The translations under genes and the position numbers were made by a program. From NCBI RefSeq assembly GCF_002803085.1, contig NZ_NNBJ01000015.1:124001-188000 (forward strand): 64,000 nucleotides of DNA, given 5' to 3'. This document shows, in pieces, positions 8,689-17,432 of the stretch. The notes under the pieces were generated by a model. That model was not told the DNA's origin. It ran no database searches and saw nothing but the letters and a program-made list of their open reading frames with translations. Each line of letters begins with the position of its first letter. The first letter of the stretch is position 1. The DNA is from Streptomyces sp. CB01201 (GTDB taxonomy: Bacteria > Actinomycetota > Actinomycetes > Streptomycetales > Streptomycetaceae).

Positions 8689-10548
8689 ATGTTCATCGCG
8701 CCCGAGAACCGCGAGCTCAGCCCGTACACGGGCTGGACCCGCGCGCACTGGGAGCGGTCGGCGGACCAACTCCTGCTGGCCGTCCGGCCGTACGCCTCGC
8801 CCGGCCGGGGCCTGATCAACCTGCCGGGCGAGCGGCCCAGCTGGTCGGGGCCGCGCTCCGACGGCCTCGAAGGCTATGCCCGCACCTGGCTGCTGGCCGC
8901 CCTGCGGGTGGCCGGAGCCCAGGGCGAGGACCCGCACGGCCACCTCGACCGCTACGCCGAGGGCCTTGCCGCGGGCACCCGAAACCCGGTCGCCACCGGC
9001 GAGTTGAGCCAAGCGTCCCCCGACTCCTGGCCGCTGACCACCCCCGTCCGCCAAGCGCTCGTCGAATCCGCCTCCGTCGCCCTCGGCCTCCGGCTCACCC
9101 GCCCCTGGCTGTGGGACAAGCTCGACGACCGCACCCGCGGACGCGCCGTCGACTGGCTGCTGCCCGCCCTCGGCCCGTCCCCGGTCGACAACAACTGGTG
9201 GCTGTTCGGACTCACCGTCGCCGGATTTCTCCAGGACGCCGGCATCGAGACCGACCGCGCCGCGGCCACCATCGAACGTGCCCTGGACCGCGTCGACCAG
9301 TGGTACCTCGGCGACGGCTGGTACAGCGACGGCCCCAACCGCTCCTTCGACCACTACAACGCCTGGGCCCTCCACTTCTATCCCGTCCTGCATGCCCATC
9401 TGAGCGGCGACCAGGCGCTCCTGGACCGCTACGGGCCCCGGCTGCACGCCCAACTCGACGCCCACACCCGCCTGTTCGGCTCCGACGGGGCACCGATGCC
9501 GTACGGCCGCTCGCTCACCTACCGGTTCGCCGCGGCGGCCGCGCCCTGGCTCGGCGCGCTCACCGGCCACACCCCGCTCACCCCGGGCGCGACCCGCCGC
9601 CTGGCCTCGGGCAGTCTGAAGTACTTCCTGGACCGGCCCGGGAACCAGGGCGCCACCGACAGCGCCGGGCTGCTCACCCTGGGCTGGCACGGCCCGTACC
9701 CCCCGGTGATCCAGCACTATTCCGGCCCCGCCTCGCCGTACTGGGCGTCCAAGGGATACCTCGGCCTGCTGCTGCCCCCGGAGCACCCGGTGTGGACGGC
9801 CGTCGAGGAGCCGCTGCCCGCCGAGACCGCGGACGCCACGACGACGCTGCGGGCGCCGGGCCTGCTGATCCAGTCGACCGCCGACGACGGCCTGGTCCGC
9901 CTGCACAACCACGGCAGCAACAACCACGTGGGCGGCGCGACCGGCGAGGACCCCTGCTACTCCCGCTTCGCCTACTCGACCGGAACCGGGCCCACTTCGC
10001 ACGGCGTGGCCGACAACCACTTCGGGCTCATGTCGCAGGGCGCCTGCACCACCCGGGGCCCCGCGGTGCCGCTCGGCTGCGGTGCGGGCTGGGCCGCGTC
10101 CCTGTCCGAGCCGAGGCCCGGGCCGCCCGGCGTGCGGATCGTCTCGCTCACCCTCGCGCACGGCCGCGCCGAACTCCGCGCCCATCTGGTCGTCGGGGCC
10201 GCGCCCGGCACCCCGGTGCGCCAGACCGGCTGGGCCGTCACCTCCGGCCGCACCGCCCAGCTGCACCCGGTGTACGGCTATGGCCCGGACGTACGCCAAC
10301 TGGCCGCCGGATCAACCCTGTTCGGGCCCGCATCGCAGCTGCGGGCGCTGCACGGAACGACCGGCGCCACGCCGTCCCTCTTCGTCGCGCTCGCCTCCCT
10401 CACCGCAGAACCGGATCCGGGCCCGGTCCAGGCCCTCGCCGACATCGAGGTCACCGGCCACGCCGTCCGGGTCGCCTGGCGGGACGGCACCACCCATCGG
10501 CTCGTACTCGACTCGACCGCGCCGGCCGTCCGTACGGAGGACGGCTGA
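8689..10548 (+). CDS. DUF2264 domain protein (probable carbohydrate-active enzyme)
   Basis: A 619-residue protein of the DUF2264 family. The start at 8689 (MFIAPENRELSP) follows GAGGGAG; the upstream in-frame Pro/Ala stretch is not conserved-looking and was excluded. The N-terminal two thirds are helical with Trp/Tyr-rich blocks (NNWWLFGLTVAGF, GDGWYSDGPNRSFDHYNAW), as expected for an alpha/alpha-toroid glycan enzyme; the C-terminus is beta-rich. No signal peptide is visible, so it should act in the cytoplasm on an imported oligosaccharide. It is divergent from the regulator and under the same operator. The exact reaction is unknown; the family often sits in polysaccharide-use loci. Confidence 0.85.
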   Translation: MFIAPENRELSPYTGWTRAHWERSADQLLLAVRPYASPGRGLINLPGERPSWSGPRSDGLEGYARTWLLAALRVAGAQGEDPHGHLDRYAEGLAAGTRNPVATGELSQASPDSWPLTTPVRQALVESASVALGLRLTRPWLWDKLDDRTRGRAVDWLLPALGPSPVDNNWWLFGLTVAGFLQDAGIETDRAAATIERALDRVDQWYLGDGWYSDGPNRSFDHYNAWALHFYPVLHAHLSGDQALLDRYGPRLHAQLDAHTRLFGSDGAPMPYGRSLTYRFAAAAAPWLGALTGHTPLTPGATRRLASGSLKYFLDRPGNQGATDSAGLLTLGWHGPYPPVIQHYSGPASPYWASKGYLGLLLPPEHPVWTAVEEPLPAETADATTTLRAPGLLIQSTADDGLVRLHNHGSNNHVGGATGEDPCYSRFAYSTGTGPTSHGVADNHFGLMSQGACTTRGPAVPLGCGAGWAASLSEPRPGPPGVRIVSLTLAHGRAELRAHLVVGAAPGTPVRQTGWAVTSGRTAQLHPVYGYGPDVRQLAAGSTLFGPASQLRALHGTTGATPSLFVALASLTAEPDPGPVQALADIEVTGHAVRVAWRDGTTHRLVLDSTAPAVRTEDG

Positions 10549-10607
10549 GGCGACGCAGCGGCGCCGCCCGCCGCGGCCCGGCCCCGCGGGCCGGTACGCG
10601 AACGTGC

Positions 10608-10691
10608 TCAACTCGGGCCGCGCTCGGCCTGCTTGGGCCAGTACCCGGGCTGCTTGGGGCCGCGCCTGGCCCACTCGGGCCCGTACCTGCC
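10608..10691 (-). other. Coding-like in-frame extension beyond the SDR stop codon
   Basis: Reading past the TAG at 10694-10692 in the same frame gives 27 further codons (GRYGPEWARRGPKQPG, then YWPKQAERGPS) before TGA. Third positions are G or C in 26 of 27 codons, and GRYGP echoes the KYGPQ just before the stop. This looks like a C-terminal tail cut off by a nonsense codon, or a readthrough extension. Confidence 0.5.
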
Positions 10692-11465
10692 CTACTGGGG
10701 CCCGTACTTGCGGCCCGTCTTGGAGGTGATCCCGCCGAGCAGGCCGCGCGGCGCCAGCTTCACCGCGCCCATCAGCGCCTTGTAGCGCGGATCGGGGATG
10801 GAGAGGGACTTGCCGCGCGCGAGGTCGGTCAGCGCGGCCGCCACCAGCTTGTCGGCGTCCAGCCACATCCAGCCCGGAATGTTGTCGGTGCCCATCCCGG
10901 CCCGCTCGTGGAACTCGGTCCGCACGAACCCGGGGCACAGCGCCATCAGGCGCACGCCCGACCCGGCGAGGTCACGGGCCGCGCCCTGGGTGAACTGCAC
11001 GACCCAGGCCTTGGACGCGCCATAGGTGCCGCGCGGTACGAAGGCCGCGACCGAGGCCACGTTGACGACGCCGCCCCGGCCGCGCTCGCGCATCGCGGCC
11101 GTCGCGGCCGAGGTCAGCCGCAGGACCGCCTCGATGTGCACCTTCACCATGGTCAGCTCGTCCGCCATGGACACTTCGAGATAGCGGCCCTTGTTGCCGA
11201 ACCCGGCGTTGTTGACCAGGAGGTCGACCGGCCTCCTGGGCTGCGAGAGCCGCGCCTCGACGGCCGCGATGCCCTCGTCCGTGGACAGGTCCGCGGACAG
11301 GACCTCGGCCTCGATGCCGTGCCGGTCGTGTAGTTCGGTGGCCTGCTCGCTCAGCCGCTTGCCGTCCCGGGCCACCAGCACCAGATCGTGTCCATCGGCC
11401 GCGAGGCGCCGCGCGAACGCGGCGCCGATGCCCGCCGTCGCTCCCGTAATCAGTGCAGTCGTCAT
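10692..11465 (-). CDS. Short-chain dehydrogenase/reductase
   Basis: A 257-residue classical SDR. It has the cofactor loop TGATAGIG (residues 8-15), the NNAG motif, a Ser in NVASVAAF, and the catalytic YGASK near residue 148. The loop region VARDGKRL (an Arg after the second strand) suggests NADP preference (inference). After TAG the frame stays coding-like for 27 codons (see 10608-10691). It lies convergent to the DUF2264 gene and 173 bp from the MOSC gene. Substrate unknown; family members act on ketones, sterols or acyl groups. Confidence 0.9.
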   Translation of the reverse strand: MTTALITGATAGIGAAFARRLAADGHDLVLVARDGKRLSEQATELHDRHGIEAEVLSADLSTDEGIAAVEARLSQPRRPVDLLVNNAGFGNKGRYLEVSMADELTMVKVHIEAVLRLTSAATAAMRERGRGGVVNVASVAAFVPRGTYGASKAWVVQFTQGAARDLAGSGVRLMALCPGFVRTEFHERAGMGTDNIPGWMWLDADKLVAAALTDLARGKSLSIPDPRYKALMGAVKLAPRGLLGGITSKTGRKYGPQ

Positions 11466-11638
11466 AGGCGCACGGTAACGCCCGCGCCGGACGCCCGATG
11501 ACCGCCCCCGCCCGGGCGCCCGGCGGTCCGCGAACCGGTGCCGAACCGGTGCCGACCGTCATGAACTGCCGCAACAACGGCTGTTCTTCACCGCCCGGGC
11601 CGCTCCGCGAACCGTGCGCCCCGCCCCTGCCGGAGCCG

Positions 11639-12307
11639 TTACGAACCGTGCTGCGCCAGATACTTCCGCACCGTCTCGTGCGCCTCGGGCTCCAGGGCGT
11701 CGCCCGCGGCCAGGATGCGCGGCAGCAGCGCCCGCTCGGTCGTGAAGGCACGGAACCAGAACGCGACCGAGACTTCGTGATCCGGCCGTTCGATCACCTC
11801 GACTTGGTCGCCCACCTTGATCTCACCCGGTTCGATCACCCGGAAGTACGCGCCGGGGACCGCCGCCTGTGTGAAGCGCCGCACCCAGCCCTTCTGGTCG
11901 AGCCAGGCCGCGAACGTACGGCAGGGGATGCGGCCGGAGGCGACTTCGAGGACCGCGTCCCGCCCTATCCGCCAGCGTTCACCGATCCGGGCGCCGTTCA
12001 CGTCCACGCCGTACGTCGTGAGGTTCTCGCCGAACACGCCGTTGGGCAGCTCGCGGCCCAGCTCCTTCGCCCACGCGTCCAGGTCCTCGCGGGCGTAGGC
12101 GTAGACCGCCTGGTGATCACCGCCGTGATGGCGCAGATCGCAGACGTCGTCCCCCTCGACACCGCTGGCGCCGACGCCCCTGGGGCCGGGGGCGAAGACG
12201 CGGACCGGGCGGCTCACCGGACGTTTGTCGATGCCGGTGACGCCGCCCTGGGCGTCGGAGTAGTCGACGGCCTTGGCGCGGCCGAGATTCACAGACAGAA
12301 GCTCCAT
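11639..12307 (-). CDS. MOSC domain-containing protein
   Basis: A 222-residue single MOSC-domain protein of the YiiM type (molybdenum cofactor sulfurase C-terminal fold). Conserved blocks: HGGDHQAVYAYAREDLDAW, LPNGVFGENLTTYGVD, and IPCRTFAAWL with the single conserved Cys that carries sulfur or binds cofactor in this family. Such proteins act with molybdenum-cofactor enzymes, for example in N-hydroxylated base reduction (family knowledge). The ATG at 12307 is 80 bp from the divergent LysR gene, which may control it. Confidence 0.9.
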   Translation of the reverse strand: MELLSVNLGRAKAVDYSDAQGGVTGIDKRPVSRPVRVFAPGPRGVGASGVEGDDVCDLRHHGGDHQAVYAYAREDLDAWAKELGRELPNGVFGENLTTYGVDVNGARIGERWRIGRDAVLEVASGRIPCRTFAAWLDQKGWVRRFTQAAVPGAYFRVIEPGEIKVGDQVEVIERPDHEVSVAFWFRAFTTERALLPRILAAGDALEPEAHETVRKYLAQHGS

Positions 12308-12375
12308 GGGCGAACGCTAGCCGAGCCAAACTCAAAGCCGCGATCGAATTTATTCCGCGATGTCCAAGATTCGCT

Positions 12376-12381
12376 TATGCT
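12376..12381 (+). promoter_or_regulatory. Putative -10 element of a leaderless LysR-gene transcript
   Basis: TATGCT ends six bases before the ATG at 12388, which would put the start site on or next to the start codon. CAAGGA directly abuts the ATG, too close to serve as a normal ribosome site. Confidence 0.4.
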
Positions 12382-12387
12382 CAAGGA

Positions 12388-13281
12388 ATGATCGAGGCCC
12401 GTCATCTCCGCATCCTGCGCGCCGTCGCCGCCACCGGCTCCTTCTCGGCTGCGGCCCGCGAACTGGGCTGCACCCAGCCCGCCGTCAGCCAGCAGATGAA
12501 GGCACTCGAATCCTCCGCGGGCACGCCCCTGCTGATCCGCACCGGCCGCGAGATGCGCCTCACCCAGGCGGGCGAGGTGCTGGTCCGGCACGCCTCCGGA
12601 ATCCTGGCCGGGCTCACCGCCGCGGAGGAGGAGATCGCCGCGATCGCGGGGCTGCGGGCCGGGCGGGTGCGTCTGGTGTCCTTCCCCAGCGGCTCCTCCA
12701 CCCTGGTGCCGACCGCCCTCGCGGCCCTGCGCGCGGCCCACCCGGGCACCCGGGTCTCGCTCGTCGAGGCCGAGCCGCCGCGCTCGGTCGAGATGCTCCG
12801 CGAGGGCGACTGTGACATCGCGCTGGCCTTCCGGTACGGCTCGAACGCCACGGAGTGGGACGACCTCGTGGTCCGCCCGCTGCTCGTCGACCGCCTGGTC
12901 GGCCTGGTGCCCGAGGGTCACGCGCTCGCCGAGGCGGGGACCGTCGACATCAAGGACCTCGCGGACGAACCCTGGATCGCGGGCTGTCCGCGCTGCCGGC
13001 GCCAACTGGTGGAGGTCTGCGAGGAGTCCGGGTTCACCCCGCGCATCGACTTCGCGACCGACGACTACCCGGCGGTGATCGGCCTGGTGGGGGCCGGGCT
13101 CGGCGTCGCGGTGCTGCCGGAGCTCGCCATCGAGTCCGTGCGGCCCAAGGGCGCGCGTACGGTGGGCGTCGAGCCCGCCGTCGAGCGGGAGATCGTCGCG
13201 CTCACCCTGCCCGACCTGGCCCGGGTCCCGGCCGTCGCGGCCACCCTGGACCAGCTGACCAGGGCCGCCGCGCGCGACTAG
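12388..13281 (+). CDS. LysR family transcriptional regulator
   Basis: A 297-residue LTTR. The N-terminal winged helix reads RHLRILRAVAATGSFSAAAREL, then GCTQPAVSQQMKALE as recognition helix; residues about 90-290 are the periplasmic-binding-like effector domain. CPRCRRQL around residue 195-203 is a Cys-x2-Cys in the effector domain, which could be redox- or metal-sensitive (inference). It is divergently arranged with the MOSC gene across 80 bp, the usual layout for an LTTR and its target. Start ATG 12388, possibly leaderless. Confidence 0.93.
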   Translation: MIEARHLRILRAVAATGSFSAAARELGCTQPAVSQQMKALESSAGTPLLIRTGREMRLTQAGEVLVRHASGILAGLTAAEEEIAAIAGLRAGRVRLVSFPSGSSTLVPTALAALRAAHPGTRVSLVEAEPPRSVEMLREGDCDIALAFRYGSNATEWDDLVVRPLLVDRLVGLVPEGHALAEAGTVDIKDLADEPWIAGCPRCRRQLVEVCEESGFTPRIDFATDDYPAVIGLVGAGLGVAVLPELAIESVRPKGARTVGVEPAVEREIVALTLPDLARVPAVAATLDQLTRAAARD

Positions 13282-13306
13282 CGGGCGACCGCGGGGCGTC
13301 GGCGAC

Positions 13307-13325
13307 GCCGGGCCGGGGGCCCGGC
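13307..13325. terminator. Hairpin between LysR gene and whiD
   Basis: GCCGGGCC-GGG-GGCCCGGC, an 8-bp stem in the 156-bp gap between the two convergent genes. Probably a shared terminator. Confidence 0.5.
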
Positions 13326-13437
13326 CGTACGGCACGACCGTGCCGCGCCATGCGCTGCCCGTGCTGTCCGTGCCGTCCGTGCCTGGGCCAAACGGCGCAG
13401 GAACGTTTCTTCTGGTCCGGTCCGAACCGGAAACCCC

Positions 13438-13767
13438 TCAGGCGGGGCCCATGCCGCCGCCGGCCGGTGCGGCGGCGGAGACCAGGCGGTTGCGCGCCCG
13501 GCCCATGAGCTCTTCGCGCTCGTCCTCGGTGAGCCCGCCCCACACCCCGTAGGGCTCGCGTACCGCCAGGGCGTGGGCCGCGCACTGCGCACGCACCGGG
13601 CAGCGCATGCACACCTCTTTCGCCGAGCTCTCGCGCGCACTCCGTGCCGCGCCGCGCTCGCCCTCCGGGTGGAAGAAGAGCGAGCTGTCGACGCCACGGC
13701 AGGCCGCGAGGAGCTGCCAGTCCCACAGATCGGCGTTCGGTCCGGGAAGGCGGGAGAAATCTGCCAT
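13438..13767 (-). CDS. whiD: WhiB-family iron-sulfur regulator WhiD
   Basis: A 109-residue Wbl protein. It has the four cluster-binding cysteines (Cys23, Cys53, Cys56, Cys62; pattern C-x29-C-x2-C-x5-C), the GVWGG turn (residues 74-78) and the basic C-terminal segment GRARNRL. Sequence and position next to bldM identify it as WhiD, which in S. coelicolor is needed for late sporulation and binds an oxygen- and NO-sensitive 4Fe-4S cluster (established). The ATG at 13767 has AAGGGGAC upstream. The 427-bp gap to bldM carries divergent control sequences and is relatively AT-rich between about 13860 and 13990. Confidence 0.97.
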   Translation of the reverse strand: MADFSRLPGPNADLWDWQLLAACRGVDSSLFFHPEGERGAARSARESSAKEVCMRCPVRAQCAAHALAVREPYGVWGGLTEDEREELMGRARNRLVSAAAPAGGGMGPA

Positions 13768-14043
13768 TGCTCTTGTCCCCTTGAAACCGTGCTGAGGCGG
13801 ATGGGAGGGCCGGTACGGGACGGGTGGGCGCGGGGGCACATCCGACACGTACGTACCGACGAAGGTACATCTCCTGTGTAAGTAGATGTAAATATGACTC
13901 ATTGGGAATCTAGCCACAGACACCAGCAAAAGGGAAGAAAAGCCGCTAAATGGGGCATAGCTCAAAAAGTTGGGCGGCCGACCGGCGGCACTCTGCTGTG
14001 TGCACGGTTCCTCACGTAGAGTGCCGAACGTGCCCGCCCGACC

Positions 14044-14071
14044 CGTAACTCTTTCGAGTGACCGTCGTTGA
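14044..14071 (+). promoter_or_regulatory. bldM P1 promoter (sigma-BldN type)
   Basis: CGTAAC (14044-14049), 16 bp, CGTTGA (14066-14071). This is the sigma-BldN recognition sequence as I remember it for bldMp1 of S. coelicolor, lying about 120 bp upstream of the bldM start. Confidence 0.85.
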
Positions 14072-14194
14072 GAGTGCGGAGGCGGTTGAAACGACAAGCG
14101 CTCGGGCAGGTGTCCGAGAGCGTCAATCGCTCAGGTGACACATGTACCCAGCCTGGAGGCTCAAGGTGACGCGCATCAGCTGCGGAGGGCGGCC

Positions 14195-14806
14195 ATGACA
14201 TCAGTCCTCGTCTGCGACGACTCCCCGCTTGCCCGCGAGGCGCTCCGCCGCGCGGTTGCGACCGTGCCCGGCGTCGAGCGTGTGACGACGGCGGCCAACG
14301 GCGAGGAAGTCCTCCGCCGCTGGGGTGCCGACCGCTCGGACCTGATTCTGATGGACGTACGCATGCCCGGTCTGGGCGGCGTGGAGACCGTCCGTCGGCT
14401 GCTGTCCGCGGATCCGGGCGCCCGGATCATCATGCTCACGGTCGCCGAGGACCTCGACGGGGTCGCGCTCGCGGTCGCCGCCGGGGCCCGGGGCTATCTG
14501 CACAAGGACGCCTCGCGTGCCGAACTGCGCGCGACCGTCACCCAGGCGCTCGCCGACCCGACCTGGCGGCTCGCCCCGCGCAGACTGCGGTCGGCCGAGA
14601 TGGGCGCGGCGCCCACGCTCACCGCGCGGGAGATCCAGGTGCTCGAAGGCATGAGCCACGGCCGCTCCAACGCCGAGATCGGCCGGGAGCTGTTCCTCTC
14701 CGAGGACACCGTCAAGACCCATGCCCGACGGCTGTTCAAGAAGCTCGGCGCCTCGGACCGGGCGCACGCCGTGGCGCTCGGTTTCCGCTGGGGCCTGGTG
14801 CGCTGA
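14195..14806 (+). CDS. bldM: Developmental response regulator BldM
   Basis: A 203-residue NarL/FixJ-type orphan response regulator: receiver at residues about 1-120 with Asp54 at the phosphorylation position (ILMDVRMPGLGG), and a LuxR-type HTH at about 140-200 (LTAREIQVLEGMSHGRSNAEIG, LSEDTVKTHARRLFKKLG). The sequence matches my memory of S. coelicolor BldM, required for aerial hyphae and, as a heterodimer with WhiI, for sporulation gene expression; Asp54 is reported not to be essential. ATG at 14195 after GGAGGG. No kinase gene is adjacent. Its P1 promoter lies at 14044-14071. Confidence 0.98.
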   Translation: MTSVLVCDDSPLAREALRRAVATVPGVERVTTAANGEEVLRRWGADRSDLILMDVRMPGLGGVETVRRLLSADPGARIIMLTVAEDLDGVALAVAAGARGYLHKDASRAELRATVTQALADPTWRLAPRRLRSAEMGAAPTLTAREIQVLEGMSHGRSNAEIGRELFLSEDTVKTHARRLFKKLGASDRAHAVALGFRWGLVR

Positions 14807-14970
14807 CGGCAGGTGAGACAGCCGGTCGGAGCCCCGTCCGCCACCGGGCGGACGGGCCCGGTCGTCCCGCGAACGGCAGCAGTAGGTGTTGCTTCCGCCG
14901 CGATGCCGCATCCTTGTAGGTGTGGAGTTCCTCGGGGACAGGTCGGTCGAGCGGGAGGGGGGTGCAGGGA

Positions 14971-15645
14971 ATGAGTTCCGGCGCACCCGCTCATAACGCT
15001 TCGGTGCACAACTACGGACGCGGTGCCACGGACGGGACGACGCCGGGGCACCATGGATCGATGCGCGACGACGAGGCTTCGGCCCAAGGGGTCATCGGTG
15101 CACTCGTCCACCGTGCCGTCGACGGCGACGAGCAGGCTACGCATGATCTGCTCGCGCATGTTCACCCCCTCGCGCTGCGCTACTGCCGCACCCGGCTCAA
15201 CCGGTTGCCGGGTGATGCCCGCCACTTCGTGGAGGACCTTGCCCAAGAGGTCTGCGTCGCCGTTCTGATGGCGCTGCCGCGCTACCGCGACACCGGACGG
15301 CCCTTCGAGGCCTTCGTCTTCGCCATCGCCTCGCACAAGGTCGCCGACCTCCAGCGGGCCGCGATGCGCCATCCCGGTTCCACGGCCGTGCCGTCCGACG
15401 AGATGCCCGAGCGGCCGGACGACTCGCTCGGCCCGGAGGAGCGCGCGCTGCTGAGCAGCGACGCCGAGTGGGCCAAGAAGCTCCTCGCCAACCTCCCCGA
15501 GAACCAGCGCGAGCTCCTCGTGCTGCGGGTCGCCGTCGGCCTCACCGCCGAGGAGACCGGCCAGATGCTCGGCATGTCGCCCGGTGCCGTCCGGGTCGCC
15601 CAGCACCGCGCGCTGAGCAGACTGCGCGCCCTGGCCGAGCAGTAG
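14971..15645 (+). CDS. sigD: RNA polymerase sigma factor, ECF-type (SigD-like)
   Basis: A 224-residue sigma-70 family protein with regions 2 and 4 only. Region 2: ALRYCRTRLNRLPGD, FVEDLAQEVCVAVLMALPRY, FVFAIASHKVADLQR. Region 4: LPENQRELLVLRVAVGLTAEETG, then LGMSPGAVRVAQHRALSRLR. The order bldM-sigD-guaB is the one I recall for S. coelicolor, which supports the symbol. No anti-sigma gene adjoins it, unlike many ECF factors. The start at 14971 follows GGGAGGGGGG; an internal ATG at 15061 (MRDDEA) is a plausible shorter start. Confidence 0.85.
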   Translation: MSSGAPAHNASVHNYGRGATDGTTPGHHGSMRDDEASAQGVIGALVHRAVDGDEQATHDLLAHVHPLALRYCRTRLNRLPGDARHFVEDLAQEVCVAVLMALPRYRDTGRPFEAFVFAIASHKVADLQRAAMRHPGSTAVPSDEMPERPDDSLGPEERALLSSDAEWAKKLLANLPENQRELLVLRVAVGLTAEETGQMLGMSPGAVRVAQHRALSRLRALAEQ

Positions 15646-15687
15646 GCGGGCCCCGAGGCGCGTGCCGGGCCCGAACGGGCGCGCGGC

Positions 15688-15725
15688 CCAACACGCGTGT
15701 ACGTACCCAACACGTGTGAACGTAC
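15688..15725. repeat. Two 19-bp tandem copies upstream of guaB
   Basis: CCAACACGCGTGTACGTAC is followed directly by CCAACACGTGTGAACGTAC (17 of 19 identical). Each copy contains a near-palindrome (ACACGCGTGT or ACACGTGTG). Ends 94 bp before the guaB start; a two-site operator is possible. Confidence 0.6.
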
Positions 15726-15819
15726 AAAGAATCCCGATGATCTTGCTCGTGGAATGAGACACCCGCACAGCCCGTTAGCATGGACATCCGCACCGATCAA
15801 GGCCATTGGGGAAGGTGTC

Positions 15820-17325
15820 ATGACTGCAAACGTCGACGGAGTGCCCGAGAAGTTCGCGACGCTCGGGCTGACATACGACGACGTCCTGCTCCTGCCGGGC
15901 GCGTCCGACATGGCGCCCGACCAGATCGACACCTCCTCGTACCTCTCCAAGAACGTCAAGGTGAACGTCCCGCTGCTGTCCGCGGCGATGGACAAGGTCA
16001 CCGAGGCGCGCATGGCCATCGCGATGGCGCGGCAGGGCGGCGCGGGCGTGCTGCACCGCAACCTCTCCATCGAGGACCAGGCCAACCAGGTCGACCTGGT
16101 GAAGCGCTCCGAGTCCGGCATGGTCACCGACCCGATCACGGTGCACCCGGACGCGACGCTGCGCGAGGCCGACGAGCTGTGCGCCAAGTTCCGCATCAGC
16201 GGCGTCCCGGTGACCGACTCGGCGGGCAAGCTGCTCGGCATCGTCACCAACCGCGACATGGCCTTCGAGTCGGACCGCAGCCGCCAGGTGCGCGAGGTCA
16301 TGACGCCGATGCCGCTCGTCACGGGCAAGGTCGGCATCTCCGGTGTGGACGCCATGGAGCTGCTGCGCCGCCACAAGATCGAGAAGCTGCCGCTCGTCGA
16401 CGACGCCGGCATCCTCAAGGGCCTCATCACGGTCAAGGACTTCGTCAAGGCCGAGAAGTACCCCAATGCCGCCAAGGACAAGGACGGCCGCCTCCTCGTC
16501 GGCGCGGCCGTCGGTGTCGCGGGCGACGCCTACGAGCGCGCCCAGGCGCTGATCGCCGCCGGGGTCGACTTCATCGTCGTGGACACCGCGCACGGCCACT
16601 CCCGCCTGGTCGGCGACATGGTCGCCAAGATCAAGTCGAACTCCTCGGGCGTCGACCTCATCGGCGGCAACATCGCCACCCGCGACGGCGCCCAGGCGCT
16701 CATCGACTCGGGCGTCGACGGCATCAAGGTCGGCGTCGGCCCCGGCTCCATCTGCACCACCCGCGTCGTGGCGGGCATCGGTGTTCCGCAGGTCACCGCG
16801 ATCTACGAGGCCTCGCTTGCCGCCAAGGCCGCGGGCGTCCCGGTCATCGGTGACGGCGGCCTCCAGTACTCGGGCGACATCGCCAAGGCCCTGGTCGCCG
16901 GCGCCGACACGGTCATGCTGGGCTCGCTGCTCGCCGGCTGCGAGGAGTCCCCGGGCGAGCTGCTGTTCATCAACGGCAAGCAGTTCAAGTCGTACCGCGG
17001 CATGGGTTCGCTCGGCGCGATGCAGTCCCGCGGCGACCAGCGCTCGTTCTCCAAGGACCGGTACTTCCAGGAGGCCGTGTCCACCGACGACAAGCTGATC
17101 CCGGAGGGCATCGAGGGCCAGGTGCCCTACCGCGGCCCGCTGTCCGCGGTCGTGCACCAGCTCGTGGGCGGTCTGCGCCAGTCGATGTTCTACGTCGGCG
17201 GCCGTACCGTCCCCGAGCTCCAGGAGAACGGCAGGTTCGTCCGGATCACCTCGGCGGGCCTCAAGGAGAGCCACCCGCACGACATCCAGATGACCGTCGA
17301 GGCGCCGAACTACAGCAGGAAGTAA
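15820..17325 (+). CDS. guaB: IMP dehydrogenase
   Basis: A 501-residue IMPDH (IMP + NAD to XMP, the committed step of GMP synthesis). TIM-barrel blocks LTYDDVLLLPG and PLLSAAMDKVTE are followed by a tandem CBS (Bateman) insert at about residues 98-215, and the catalytic loop GVGPGSICTTR with the nucleophile Cys312. The flap region GMGSLGAMQSRGDQRSF is present. I chose the ATG at 15820 (MTANVDG) after GGGGAAGG; an upstream in-frame start is possible but lacks conserved residues. Followed by a strong terminator, then the paralogue at 17433. Confidence 0.98.
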   Translation: MTANVDGVPEKFATLGLTYDDVLLLPGASDMAPDQIDTSSYLSKNVKVNVPLLSAAMDKVTEARMAIAMARQGGAGVLHRNLSIEDQANQVDLVKRSESGMVTDPITVHPDATLREADELCAKFRISGVPVTDSAGKLLGIVTNRDMAFESDRSRQVREVMTPMPLVTGKVGISGVDAMELLRRHKIEKLPLVDDAGILKGLITVKDFVKAEKYPNAAKDKDGRLLVGAAVGVAGDAYERAQALIAAGVDFIVVDTAHGHSRLVGDMVAKIKSNSSGVDLIGGNIATRDGAQALIDSGVDGIKVGVGPGSICTTRVVAGIGVPQVTAIYEASLAAKAAGVPVIGDGGLQYSGDIAKALVAGADTVMLGSLLAGCEESPGELLFINGKQFKSYRGMGSLGAMQSRGDQRSFSKDRYFQEAVSTDDKLIPEGIEGQVPYRGPLSAVVHQLVGGLRQSMFYVGGRTVPELQENGRFVRITSAGLKESHPHDIQMTVEAPNYSRK

Positions 17326-17340
17326 GTCCGCAGCACCCGA

Positions 17341-17377
17341 CGAGGGGCGGCCCGGGAGTTCCCGGGGCCGCCCCTCG
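17341..17377 (+). terminator. guaB terminator
   Basis: CGAGGGGCGGCCC pairs with GGGCCGCCCCTCG around an inner GGGA/TCCC mini-hairpin, 15 bp after the guaB stop. Confidence 0.85.
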
Positions 17378-17432
17378 CCCGTGTGTCGGGGATACTGGAG
17401 CATGCAGACGTAGAGGGAAAGGCCCACACAAC

